64,000 bases of DNA, from assembly GCA_026225945.1 (NCBI GenBank), contig JAMJFZ010000320.1, forward strand, positions 8,499,001-8,563,000, in the 5' to 3' direction. Every line of letters begins with the position of its first letter. The first letter of the stretch is position 1. Positions 1 through 30,500 of the stretch are shown piece by piece. The translations under genes and the position numbers were made by a program. The notes under the pieces are model-generated. The model was not told the DNA's origin. It searched no databases and was given only the letters and a program-made list of their open reading frames with translations. The DNA comes from Cricetomys ansorgei. Taxonomy: Eukaryota > Chordata > Mammalia > Rodentia > Nesomyidae.

Positions 1-522
1 CCCAACGGCCAAGAGCAAGACCACTACCGCAGTTTTTGAGCAAGCTTTAATTAAATATTGGCCAGGACGATGGACTCTGGCCAGGACCATTCTGGGGCTC
101 CCGGAAAAGTAACATCTGGTAGAGGCTCATAAAGGCAGACCCCATGAGGCTACCTTCATCCAGTCAGGGGCAAGCGTACATCCTGACACACTTCCTGCCC
201 AGGTATCTCCCGCCTACACGTGGTCTGCACATCCTGTGCAGCATTGTTTACGGAACCAAAACCCTGTGGCTTGTTATCCTACATGAACGACAGCCTCCAG
301 GATTTCAGGAAGTATCCGTCCTTGGCCAAGCGCGCTCACAGGTTAGAAGCATTTTTGTTTGGTAGATCTCTTAGGCACCGAAATGAAAGCTTTAAAACTT
401 TAGCTCTCACGGTGGTGACAACAGGTTTCCTGCCATAGTGGAGAAACCCCACTTGGTAGACGAGTCCAGAAGCCATTCTTTCTAGCTGAGCGTTGTGACA
501 GCACCATCTGCGTTTTTTTCAG
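1..522. other. Nt5dc3 intron, no assigned content
   Basis: Ends with the acceptor of the first exon in the window. The non-repetitive-looking, moderately GC-rich first 480 bases could be part of an old LTR or another dispersed repeat, but I cannot name it. The short open frames are not supported. Confidence 0.4.
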
Positions 523-20483
<19,961 letters not shown>

Positions 20484-22914
20484 TCCTGCGGCTGCCTGAG
20501 GATAAAGCCAGAAGCAGCCATGGCCTAGCAGAGGGCTGAGTGGGCCCGAGAGCTGCTTTCTGAAAGAGTCAGATACGCCTTTTGTAATTTTCCTACCCTT
20601 CCGCAATACAGTCCTGTCCAGGTTGAGACGGAAGCCGGCTGCCTGGGGTCTGCCCTCCTCCACACACAGCAATGAAACACTGATGGAGCCTTGTTTACCG
20701 TGGACCGAACGTCAGGCCTTCTTGGACAAGGAGAGATCTTGATGCTGTCTGTGTTCAGCAGGTCAAGAGCAGACATTTCTAGATTCTGTGAGACATGTCT
20801 TGGTTGTTTACAAGCAGAGCACTGGGGACTGCAGAGGCACGGTGATGTGCCAAGACAGTGCTCAAAGGCGGCAAGACGCTTAGGGAGCAGCCCCACCTGT
20901 AGGCAGGTCCCGTTTCCTGGTCCGAGGCTTTCACAGACTTTTTCACATATTGTTCCAAGAGACCACAGCCTCCCGGAATGACCTTGTTGAAGAAGAATAA
21001 GAAGCATTTGTCCTCAGTGTGTACTCGATGTGCCCTGCTCCGGGCTGGCAAAGGGGTAATGGGCAGGTTCCTTCCTCCCCTGGGTAGGGGTGAGCAGACA
21101 GCAGCTCTAGTTAAAATTGCCTTTCAGTTGGTGGGCCAGACATTGTAGGGAGGACAAGAAAAGAAGCGAAGCCTTGGGGCGCAGTCTGTGGCCACTGCCA
21201 GCCTGTGTGCCAGGACACCCGGGACGCGCCGCTCACTGGAACTTCACATTTCATGCTGAGAGCCAAGTGAGGCATCTCTGCATGCTCCCCCTGCCCCCAG
21301 GGAAGAATCCTTTATGATGTCCACTTTGCAGTCACTTTGAACCTATCTGATGCCTTGAGTGTCACAGGAATGGCTGCTGTTAGGGGACAGCGGGTTAATG
21401 TGCTTTCACTGCAAATGCCATGTAAGTGCTCGTGGCTAGATTAGCCTCATCTCATGTTGCCTGACTCACTTCAAGCTTTTGCGCTAATGTGGAACTGCTG
21501 CTGCTGTAGCTGCTCACCCCCTCCTTTTTTTTCTCCTCGGTTAGGGTTTTGCTCTGGAGCCCAGGCTGGCCTTGGACTCAATCTCCTGAGTGTTGAATTA
21601 CAGGCATGCAACTGTGGTGTGGATACATTAAATCTGAAGACTAGCACCGAATGAAGGAGGCTGTGGCAAGTGCTTGCTATTTGGCATCTTTGCTGCAATT
21701 AGAAGATCGTAACCAGCTGTTGATGGACTGCTCATTTGGCCTTCCGTAGGCTGCCTGCCAAAATGCTGAAGCGAACTGTCTAGCATTCTCTTTAATGCCG
21801 TGTGTTATCACGCGGATCTCTGATGTTTGCTGTGTTGAACGCCTTCACAAAGGTGACCCTTCAGACCCCCTCCTCCTGTGCTGTGTTCTGAACACTGGGG
21901 TTCAGCACTCTGCTCCTTTTCAGAACAGGATAGGCATTTTTTTTTTTCTGTTTTCTTGTTCCCCAGTGCTGGCCACCGGAGGGGGGGGGGGTTCTGGCGG
22001 CTGGCATCCAGTGCCAGCAGGTGACGCTCAAGCACCGCTCAGCGTCAGGGCCCCAAAAGGATGCAAGCTGCTCGGGAGGTCTCGAACTTGTGCTTCGTAG
22101 GAGCAGAGTGAAGAAGCTAAAAGAAGAATTTTTTTGGTCTAATCAAACAGTCTTCAGGTGTAGACTAGATGCCAGTTATGGGGGTTTGGGGGAGGTCCCC
22201 AAAAATGAAGTGGAACTGCTTTCCTGAATGCCTGCAGTAGGTGACCTAAGCCCAAGGGGAAGAAAAGCATCTCCTGGGTATGAGAAATGAATTCTACAGT
22301 CTGTTCCTTGTAGAAAGGTCACGGTCAAAACTGAGGTCGGTAAGCGTGGCAGTCCTGGGATCAGCCAGCCGCACCATGTGCAGCAAACACGCAGTGGGCA
22401 GTCTGATTCTCAGACCTGTGCTCTGGCAGCCTGGCCTGGTATGGCTTCCGTGTAGGAAGCACCGGGGAGTCCCTACTGGGTGCTGTCCTTGTCTGCTGCA
22501 GTCAGGACAAGCTTTAACCGGCCACAGGGACTCCTGGCTGGGTCTGACTACTGCACTGGCACCGTGCTCTCTGCAGACTGTTTTCTGTGTGAACACTGAT
22601 GACAGTATGTGGATAAAGAAGGAAAGTGGATCTTTTCCCCACCTTTGAAAAAAATCAAAGTATAAAAAAAATATTTTTAATATCTTTAAAATTATAGGGA
22701 TTTTTTTTGACATTGCTTAGACTGATTTTCTAAGAATCATATGAACAAATATTCAGAGTCTAAGGGCAGACCATGCCAGTGTGACATCAGCAAGTTCAAA
22801 TGTCTGCAGGGGCCACTGGAGCAAGTTGCATTGCTGGGATATTCCCAGAGTTGCTTTTTCAGGAGAGAGCTGGCTTTAAAAATATCTTAGGTATTGGGCT
22901 TTTGAAGCTTTTGC

Positions 22915-23110
22915 TTTCCTCCTAAAATAGTATATCTCTCCCCTTCCCCCTTCCTCCCTCCTCCGCTTCCCTCCCTCCTTCCTGTCCTTCCCCCACCCCT
23001 TCTCTTCTGATCCCCCTTTCTCTTCCCGTTCTCTTCCCTCTCCCCTCCTCTCCTCTCCTCCTTTGGCCTCTGCTCTCTACCCACCCTGTCTCTGTCCCCT
23101 TTGACCCCTC
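22915..23110. repeat. Polypyrimidine tract
   Basis: About 190 bases of almost pure C/T on +, inside the Nt5dc3 3' UTR. Confidence 0.8.
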
Positions 23111-23242
23111 TGGTTTCGCCTGCTACCGAGCTGGTCAGATCTCATATTGAATTACTGGCTGCTTTGAATGCATCAACCCTCTTATTTATTTCAAGAGAGA
23201 AGTAAAAGCAATCACGCCTCCTATCTAATTTAGCTTGGGTGA

Positions 23243-23248
23243 AATAAA
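23243..23248 (+). terminator. Nt5dc3: Possible proximal poly(A) signal in the Nt5dc3 3' UTR
   Basis: Canonical AATAAA about 2.8 kb after the stop codon, followed by a T/C-rich stretch. It would give a shorter 3' UTR lacking the antisense B1 and the AU-rich motifs. Use is unproven. Confidence 0.35.
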
Positions 23249-23466
23249 TGACTTGTGCCCTCCCTTTCCCTCCCCTCCCCTCCTCCCCTCAGCAATTACT
23301 AAACACTGAAGTTCCACTTTGTCTAAATCCCCATTGGCTGCCAAAAACCTACTTGTGGCTCTTGACTAAAATTCTCAAGACTAAATTTGGCCAAATGCAG
23401 AGCTCCTTGACTGTTCTATCCAACTGCTTAGGGGGCCCATCCATGCTTTCCCCTCTTAATGATTTC

Positions 23467-23636
23467 CTTTTTTTTTTCTTTTTTTTGGGGGTGGGGTGGG
23501 GTGGCCAAGGATGTAGCTCTGGCTGGCCTGGAAGCTACTATGTAGACCAGGTTAGCCTCAAACTTACAGAGCTCTGCTTACCTCTGCTCCGGTAGAGTGT
23601 CGGGATAAAATGTGTGTGCCACCATGCCTGGCATGA
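23467..23636 (-). repeat. B1 SINE, minus orientation, inside the Nt5dc3 3' UTR
   Basis: Poly(T), gtagctctggctggcctgga, tatgtagaccaggttagcct, ending tgccaccatgcctggca. Confidence 0.7.
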
Positions 23637-24714
23637 TTTTCTTTTGTTTCTTTGTTTTTTTCTTTCTCCTTTATTTTTATTTTGTTTTTTATTTATATGT
23701 TTTTGGCCTTATATTTGGGAGCTGGGTTCTTCGGTTCGGCTAACCTTTTAGATCACTGATACGTTAATCAAAAGGGAAGGAAGAGGATTGGAAATTTCCT
23801 AATAAGGGAACCATTTTCGACTTTGCAGGTTGTACCCCATTGATGCCCCTGTAGGAGTGGATACACTTGTTCTGTTGGAATTTGATTCACCAGCACAGGC
23901 TGTGGGCCTGATGGGACTCTTGGCTATGGCTCTGTGGCTCTTGCTGAAAGCATGTGGAGGAGTAGCCTCCAAGCCTGGGCCAAGCAGCTAGTGTAAGGTC
24001 TGGGCCCATGTGCCGTGTCCCTCAGGAGCCACTGTCTGTCATGTGTGTCTCCATATGGCCAGTGGTAAACACCGTATTTGTAGAACCTGCCAAGGTTGCT
24101 TCACTGTGGATCTGAGCTACCTGTTGTTGCCGTGTTTTATGTGCTGGGCTCGGGAGTGAAGGACTAATTCACCCCAGCGGCTGGGAGAGGAGTGCTGCTG
24201 CCTGATGTGTTGCTCTTCGAGAATTTCCTTGATGCACATCCCTGCCTTGTCCCGGATCACACAGCTCTCCTGGGGACGTATAATCCACAGCTGTTCCATA
24301 TGAAGGTACAAGGGCTTGGCCTCTCCAACACTAGTTTCACACAGCTCCAGAGCTCTCTTTGGAGCCACTCAGACTTCTTTGTACTTGCCTTGCATTTCAG
24401 CACCCACCCTACCAAGTGGTGTGCCCCTTCCCCTCCCCAGTGTCGATCCCGGCAGTGTGCCACCTAAGATCTTCCTGCACGCAGCATCTGCTTCCAGGGT
24501 CTCCTCCTTCAGCAGTGCTCCTGTGTTTTCCTGTTAGTACTGGCCTGAGCTCCAGTGTGGTACTGTTTCCTAAGTGTGTGGTGGAATGTTAGACTGTGCC
24601 TGTGTGGTATCAGGCATGATAAATGCAAAGTAGGCTTACTATTTATTCGGAATGTGAATTTGCTATTTATTCTACATGTTGATTGTATATGTTGTGATAA
24701 TGACCTTACAGCCA

Positions 24715-24720
24715 AATAAA
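24715..24720 (+). terminator. Nt5dc3: Poly(A) signal AATAAA, probable Nt5dc3 3' end
   Basis: AATAAA is followed within about 40 bp by a GT-rich stretch (tttgttggtgtgctgttgg), the usual arrangement of signal, cleavage site and downstream element. B1 and ID SINEs begin about 140 bp later. Confidence 0.7.
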
Positions 24721-24856
24721 AGCTTGAATTGTATCTCCTGCTTTGTTGGTGTGCTGTTGGTTATGTGTACTTACGCCAGTTGCAAAACACGCTTTCCTCC
24801 AGGATTTGAGGTTATTTTTATTAAAAGAAATCAAAGATTAAAAAAAAAACAAAAAA

Positions 24857-25027
24857 CAGCCAGGCAATGGTGGCGCATACCTTTAATCCCAGCCCTCGGG
24901 AGGCAGAGGCAGGCGGATCTCTGTGAGTTCAAGGCCAGCCTGGTCTACAGAGTGAGTTCCAGGACAGCCAGAGTTACAACAGAGAAACCCTGTCTCGAAA
25001 AACCAACAAAACAACAACAACAAAAAC
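24857..25027 (+). repeat. B1 SINE, plus orientation
   Basis: gccaggcaatggtggcgcat ... ggcaggcggatctctgtgag ... gagaaaccctgtctcgaaaa, with a CAA-rich tail. It carries the subtype mark gttacaacagagaaaccc. Confidence 0.9.
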
Positions 25028-25030
25028 CCT

Positions 25031-25192
25031 AGGGTTGGAGTGTGGCTCAGTGGCAAAGTGCGTACCCAACATGCTTTGGGAGTGCAGCTCAATGGCAGAG
25101 TACTTACTTACTCAGCATGCTTAGGGAGTGTGGCTCAGTGGTAGAGTGCTTACCCTGCATGCTTGAGGCCCTGAGTTTGATTCCCAGCACCT
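25031..25192 (+). repeat. Tandem ID-type SINE: three head copies
   Basis: Three successive units (starting about 25032, 25078, 25123) each read roughly ggagtgtggctcagtggyaragtrc...catgctt. Only the last continues into the full ID body (ggccctgagtttgattccca). ID elements are derived from tRNA-Ala (BC1 type). Confidence 0.75.
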
Positions 25193-26029
25193 TAAAAGAA
25201 GCAATCTAATGGACCCACAGAAGGGGACTGAGAAAGGGTGAAATGTCGGTTGCTTCTGGGGCTTCAAGACTGGAGTCACAGACAGAAACTTGTGTGAGCT
25301 CTGCTGCTTCTAGCAGGTGGCGGTGGGGGTGGGGGGGCACTATCTTGGAGAACAAGAAGTAGCATTCATCTGTCTGCTTGTAGTCATTCACCAGGAAAGC
25401 TGGGGCATGCTAAGGAAATATGGAACTGAGGAATATTAAGAAAATTTGCTACTGGGTTTGGATAAGTTTATAAATACTTTGAATGCCCTATTTTTAAATT
25501 TCTTAAATGTGTGTACATGTAGATTTAGCATCTAAAACACCTCTCACTGTGCTGCACAGAGCCTCATTCATGTCTCCTGTGAGTATCAGGTTTTCCCAGT
25601 TTGATCACTTACATTTTTGTTGTGTAGATGGATGTCATAGAGCCACTAGCTAATCTGTCCCACAGTTGTTTTGGGGTGACTTCCTGGAAATGTGGCATTG
25701 TGCCTTCATGATGTATTGGCCCAAAGGTAGTATAATTTTGTCCCTCTGCCGAGAACTGGGGCAGCTCTAGTTTCATGGAGTTGGGAGTGAGCTTACAGGA
25801 CATTTTATAGCTTCCAGGACTTTAGACTGGACTCAGCAAACCTCTAATGGAGTGGAATGAGGTGATTTGGGGTACACAAGTAAAAGAGGGGAGCCTAAGG
25901 TCTTTTCAACCTAACCTTCCACTCTGTCCCTCATAGTGACTCCGTCCTGCTGACACTGTGCCCTTCTGATAACTGGGAAATGAATAGGTGGGTTTGGGGG
26001 TGCTTGCATGTTACAAAGATGGCTTTTGC

Positions 26030-26207
26030 TGGGCTGGGGGCTGGGGGGGGGGGCAGTGGCACATGCCTTTAATCCCAGCAATCAGGAGGCAGAGGCAGGC
26101 AAATCTCTATGAGTTTGAGGCCAGCCTGGTCTACAGAGTGAGTTCCAGGACAGCCAGAGTTACAACAGAGAAACCCTGTCTCCAAAAACCAAAAAAAAAA
26201 AAAAAAG
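26030..26207 (+). repeat. B1 SINE, plus orientation
   Basis: ggcagtggcacatgccttta ... gaggccagcctggtctacag ... gaaaccctgtctccaaaaac with a poly(A) tail. It has the same subtype mark as the other copies. Confidence 0.9.
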
Positions 26208-26599
26208 GCTGTTAAATCATGCAGAGTTGTGAACAATTGTCCACAGGGAGAAAGGAACAGAATAATACAGTATACTGAAATCGTTATTCCAAATCCATAG
26301 GTTTAGTGAGTTTGCTTGGGGAGACAGAGCCTCAGTTCTTTTTCCCAAATCCTAGCAAGTGGTGCCACCTGAGGCTGCTTACAGTCTCTCTCGACCTCAG
26401 TGCCTTATCTGCCCAGCACAGCTGGGTATGGTATCTTATGCCCATGATTCTGGAGGCTAAAGCAGGGGAATCCAGACTTAAGGCCAGCCTGGGCTATACA
26501 GGGGAGAGAGAGAAGGAGGCAGAAGAGCAGAGGGGGGTGAGGGAAGAAACAGCATGTTGTGGTCAGGGTGTGTCATTTTCTAATGATACCGAGTACATT

Positions 26600-26985
26600 A
26601 GTGTGCACACTGCAATGCATCTTGTCGGGTGTGTTGCATGGACGCACTACAGCTTGGTCACATCGGACGAGGCACGTTTAGGTTCTGCTTTTTGGCTGTT
26701 ATGAACAATGTCACCATGAGTCTGTGTCACCCGTGAGTCTATGGGTGGGTGGTCGTGTTTCTCATTTCTCTTCATAGGTGGGTGTGCACCTGTGAGAAGT
26801 AATTGTGGGTTCTGTGGTAGTCCTGTTGGACTTTCTGAGGACCTGAGAGCCTTTTCCACGGTGCCTCCATTTTACATTCCCACCAGCAAAGTGTAAGAGT
26901 CCAGTTCTCCACATCCTCACAATGCTTATTTTCTGACGGACCGTTTGATCGTTGCTCTCCTAGTGGGTGTGAAGTGGGGGTCTCA
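26600..26985 (+). repeat. Ancient L1 fragment
   Basis: ttggctgttatgaacaatgt, ccattttacattcccaccag and ctccacatcctcacaatgct are hallmarks of old mammalian L1 sequence. Confidence 0.6.
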
Positions 26986-27119
26986 TCTGCTTAAAGTGAA
27001 TGCAAGGAAATAAAACTAAAGAATTCACAAGACAAATGTTGGCCAATTGAAAGGGCTCTAATTAGACTTGATAAGTGCATTTTGCTTTCAGTTTGACCCC
27101 TCCTTGGCACACAGTAACT

Positions 27120-27539
27120 TTTTTTTGTTGTTCCATAAACATTTATTGAGCACATCCTTGTGGCAGGTACTTCTGGGTACCAGGATACAAAGTATGTCAG
27201 GCAAAGCCCTGCCTTCTTCGCTTACAGTCTAATAGGAAAATACCACAGGATCACAGTTAACCTGCAAGATAGGACAGAACAGAACAAGTGCCATCTGGAA
27301 TGTGCAAAGAACAAGAGTGGAGGCTTAGAGGAGGTAGAGGTTCCCTGTGTGGTCCTGGGAACATGAAGCCTTACCCATGAAAACAACCCCAGATTACCCA
27401 GAGAGGTGAGGTACGATTTCTTCGTGTAGCATAGTATAAAACACTCCATGATCCAAGAGGCAACTGTGCTGAGAATTCACAGTGAGACTTTGATGGCTCA
27501 GGGGCTCATGGGGCAGTGGCTGTTGGCTGGCTGTTCACA
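27120..27539 (-). other. Stab2: Probable Stab2 3' UTR
   Basis: On the minus strand an AATAAA (plus 27142-27147) lies about 395 bp after the stop, giving a short 3' UTR as expected for STAB2 mRNAs. There are no other features. The exact 3' end is inferred. Confidence 0.45.
27142..27147 (-). terminator. Stab2: Candidate Stab2 poly(A) signal (AATAAA on minus strand)
   Basis: TTTATT on + reads AATAAA on -. About 20-30 bp further on the minus strand is a TGTGTG-containing stretch that could be the downstream element. It sits in a sequence resembling the 3' end of an old repeat, so it may be co-opted. Confidence 0.45.
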
Positions 27540-27596
27540 TCAGGACCTCAGTGCTCCTAGAGGGTCTCTGCTCCCCAGCTCCTGTTCTTCAGAGTC
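27540..27596 (-). CDS. Stab2: Stab2 terminal coding exon with stop
   Basis: Acceptor CTTCCAG above 27596. It encodes [18 protein letters not shown], then TGA at 27540-27542. It follows exon w25 in phase 0 and matches the end of known STAB2 tails (DSEE/DSGE...DPL). The open frame continues upstream into intron, so only 57 bp are coding. Confidence 0.93.
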   Translation of the reverse strand, partial: DSEEQELGSRDPLGALRS

Positions 27597-30500
27597 CTGG
27601 AAGACAGAGGGCTGTGATGCTGGGGTGGGGGGCTGTTCTTCCCGCTGCTGCACTGTTCTAGCGGGAACACTTCTCTGCTCTGGGGCCTGAAGCATGGCTC
27701 CCCTCAGGAGCACGTCACAGGAGTCTTCCCTCACACTGATGCCTCATGCAGAGTGTGGTGCTAGGTAGGGCTGCTTGTGCTGGGGCTGCACATGCTTTGC
27801 TGCTTGAAGCTGCCTGTGAGGCCCTCAAGGGTTGCTTCCCTATCTCTAACAGCACTGTAAGAGTATTTACCTCACAAGGAAGGTGTGAGGGTAAGCTACT
27901 ACATTTAGTCAGTGCTGATTAATAGGTTTATAAAAGCTACTTCAGACTGAAACTACTGAACCCAGGTGACTGTGAGCCTCTGCATGATGGACTCCCCAAC
28001 TCCCTGCCTTGTCAAGCTTCCCGTTGTCATTAGCTCTGAGTGGCACTGAGGTTTTGACAGGCAGCATGCTACATGTTAGCAAAGGTTTCTCATGGGTGTT
28101 TGGGATGTTCAGAGATGGAACAGTGGCCCACCTCCAACATAAAAGGCAAAGAATGTAGCCTCTTGGTGTCCTGGGCTGAGGAGTCCTATTACTGGAACTT
28201 TTAGGCTGCTTGTTTTGAGTTTGGCTGAATCCTGCTTCTAGAATGCTCTCCTGTTGCTTCAGGTGACTTTGTCGTGCCTAAAGCTGACCATTCCCTGGAG
28301 AAGGTCTGCAGTGCACAGAATAGCTTAACGCCCCACCCTACAAATGATGGTAGTTTCAGATGCCCACAGAAATAAACTCATACTGGTCAATAAACTTAAC
28401 CCAGCTGAGCCCACTGTTGAAATTTGGACACAATATTCTTACATGGGTTAAAGAACAACAAGATTTGTGATGTGGTTATTTTTCAACCTGTTGCAGAGGT
28501 AATTCAGTCTGCTACCATGTATACTAATGCCCATAGGACATTGACTCATGGTTGATACCTACTGTAGTAAGTAATCAAATATACTTAAAATGTATTTGCA
28601 AGAAAACTTCACAGTGTTTCAGTGACAACCTGTAAAAATTCAACTATATAGCGAGGTGATGTATCATATGCCTCTAATCCCAACACTTGGGAGGGAGAAG
28701 GAGGTGAACTCATGTTCTGGGCTGTCTTGTCTACATAGTGAGTTCCAGGCCAGCCAAGGGTACATAGTAAGACCTTGTCTCATAAGCAGATAAATAGATA
28801 AATAAATAAATAAATAATACTATATGTATTTGATTAATGGGACTTCCAGTGTCTTTTTTTCTAATTTTGGTTTTCCGAGACAGGGTTTCTCTGTTGTAAC
28901 TCTGGCTGTCCTAGAGCTCACTCTGTAGACCAGATTGGCCTCAAACTCACAGAGATCTGCCTGCCTCTGCCTCCTACGTGCTGGGATTAAAGGTGTATAC
29001 CACCATTTCCTGGCCAGAGTCATTTTTAAAAAATTGAAGTATACTATGATTTGTGGGAGAAATATATGTTCTAAATACTAACTGACAGTAGCCATCTGGC
29101 TTTGGTTAATACTACATGAGGCCTGTTAACCTATATAAGCCAAGATTCAAATGTTGCCTTGGCCAAAGAACACGGTCAGCTTGGTTGGTGTATTAGCCAG
29201 GCAAGGATACTTAGCACACTGCTTGACAAGTTTTTTTTTTTCATGGTTATGTAAGTGGGGAAAATGCCTTTCCCTAGCTCCCCAGTCCAGAACTGATAAA
29301 AAATGGCAGGAAGGTTACCTTTCACATTCAGTAACCTGCCACAGGGTTACCCTGGGTTAAAGGTAGCGTAGCTCCCATCTAAGCTCAAGCCTCACTAATT
29401 CAGTAAATAAATGGTTCCTTCTTAGAAGAGTAGATCAGAACATCACCCATTAAAGCCCTTCTTAGGCAAAAGCAGCTCCCCTAGCAAGAAGCAGCTGTGC
29501 CCCAGGCAGAAATGATGCAGATTTGAGCACAGCTGAGGAAAGCAGTACAGGCCTCCTTCCCCAAGTGGCGTCCCTCCTGGCTGTAAGGTGGGGCCTAGGC
29601 AGCTTCTACTTTGAGGCTTCTGCCATCTACACAAAAGATGGCCATTCTGAACAGAAAACTGGCCTCTAGGCTTGCTGCCTGAGATACATTCTAGAAGGAT
29701 GCTCTTTCTGGGGTTCAGCGCCACTAATCTTTGCTGGAAGGCAGCATTCTGCACCCCAGCTGAATGATGCCCTAGAGTAAAGTGCAAACTCACTGTGAAG
29801 GGGTCACAGGAGGTCTCGGTGGGTGCCGATGTTGAGGTCTCATACACAGGGTTTGAGATATTCTCAGGCTGCTGCTTGCCGAAAGCCAAGACATCGATGT
29901 CCTCTTCTGACTGTTCAGAAAAAGAATCGCAGCGCTGAGAGGCAGGACTATCCATCCCCAAGCCACTCCATTCAGCAGCTCTGTGTTGACATGTGATAGA
30001 ATGCACTGGGTCCAAGAAACAACTTACATGTCTGCCCAGGTGTGTCTCCTAAATTGGCCCACAGGGCATTTCTACCTCCCCAGAAATGTTTCCATGGTTC
30101 ATGCTGCCAATTCTTCCATAGCACTCTTGAGCCTTCTGTTACCCTGGACTTGTGTGGCCAAGCCTGAACTTAGATAAGTCATATTCGGTATGTATGCCTG
30201 TGCTACAATAAAATTTAGTTCCCATTTTGAGCTATTTAGGAGGGCAAGAACTTAATTCTACTGTGGTATTTGCAGGCAGGACCTCTGGGGTGGTTAAGGT
30301 TAAAGGAGACGCAGGGTGAAGCTGTAATCCAGTGGGATTGTGGCTTTATAGAACAGATGCTCAAGCCAGGACTTAGCTCTGTCACCCTACTGATTCTCTG
30401 CACTGTGTTAAGAACTTGGAAGAGTCCCCTGTAACAAGAAATCTCTTACCAGGTGTGGCCACATATCTTTAATCACCTAGCGTGAGATCTATGAGCCGAG

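Larger units (their letters stand above)
20484..24735 (+). other. Nt5dc3: Nt5dc3 3' UTR (probable)
   Basis: From the stop to just past the poly(A) signal at 24715-24720 there is no convincing coding sequence. The region holds a B1 fragment (about 21535-21610), a polypyrimidine tract (22915-23110), an antisense B1 (23467-23636) and two TATTTATT AU-rich motifs close to the 3' end (about 24640-24675). An earlier AATAAA at 23243-23248 could be a proximal poly(A) site. The exact 3' end is inferred. Confidence 0.7.
24736..27119. other. Intergenic region between the convergent 3' ends
   Basis: Holds two plus B1 copies, a tandem ID cluster, a B1-like piece (26405-26510) and an old L1 fragment. No exon or RNA gene is seen. 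From 25200 to 26025 I see no recognisable feature beyond simple G-runs. Confidence 0.6.

Noticed and set aside
25031..25192. tRNA gene candidates
   Set aside because: The tRNA-like boxes belong to ID SINEs. No cloverleaf with intact anticodon arm could be made out. The same holds for ID copies at 44645 and 60441 and all B2 heads.
24857..29014. 7SL RNA genes
   Set aside because: The 7SL-like sequence is B1 SINE: short and A-tailed, without the rest of 7SL RNA.
29443..30015. 190-codon minus-strand frame as a single exon
   Set aside because: Only 29794-29910 matches the stabilin tail; a strong GTGAGT donor and an AG acceptor delimit it. The rest is intron.
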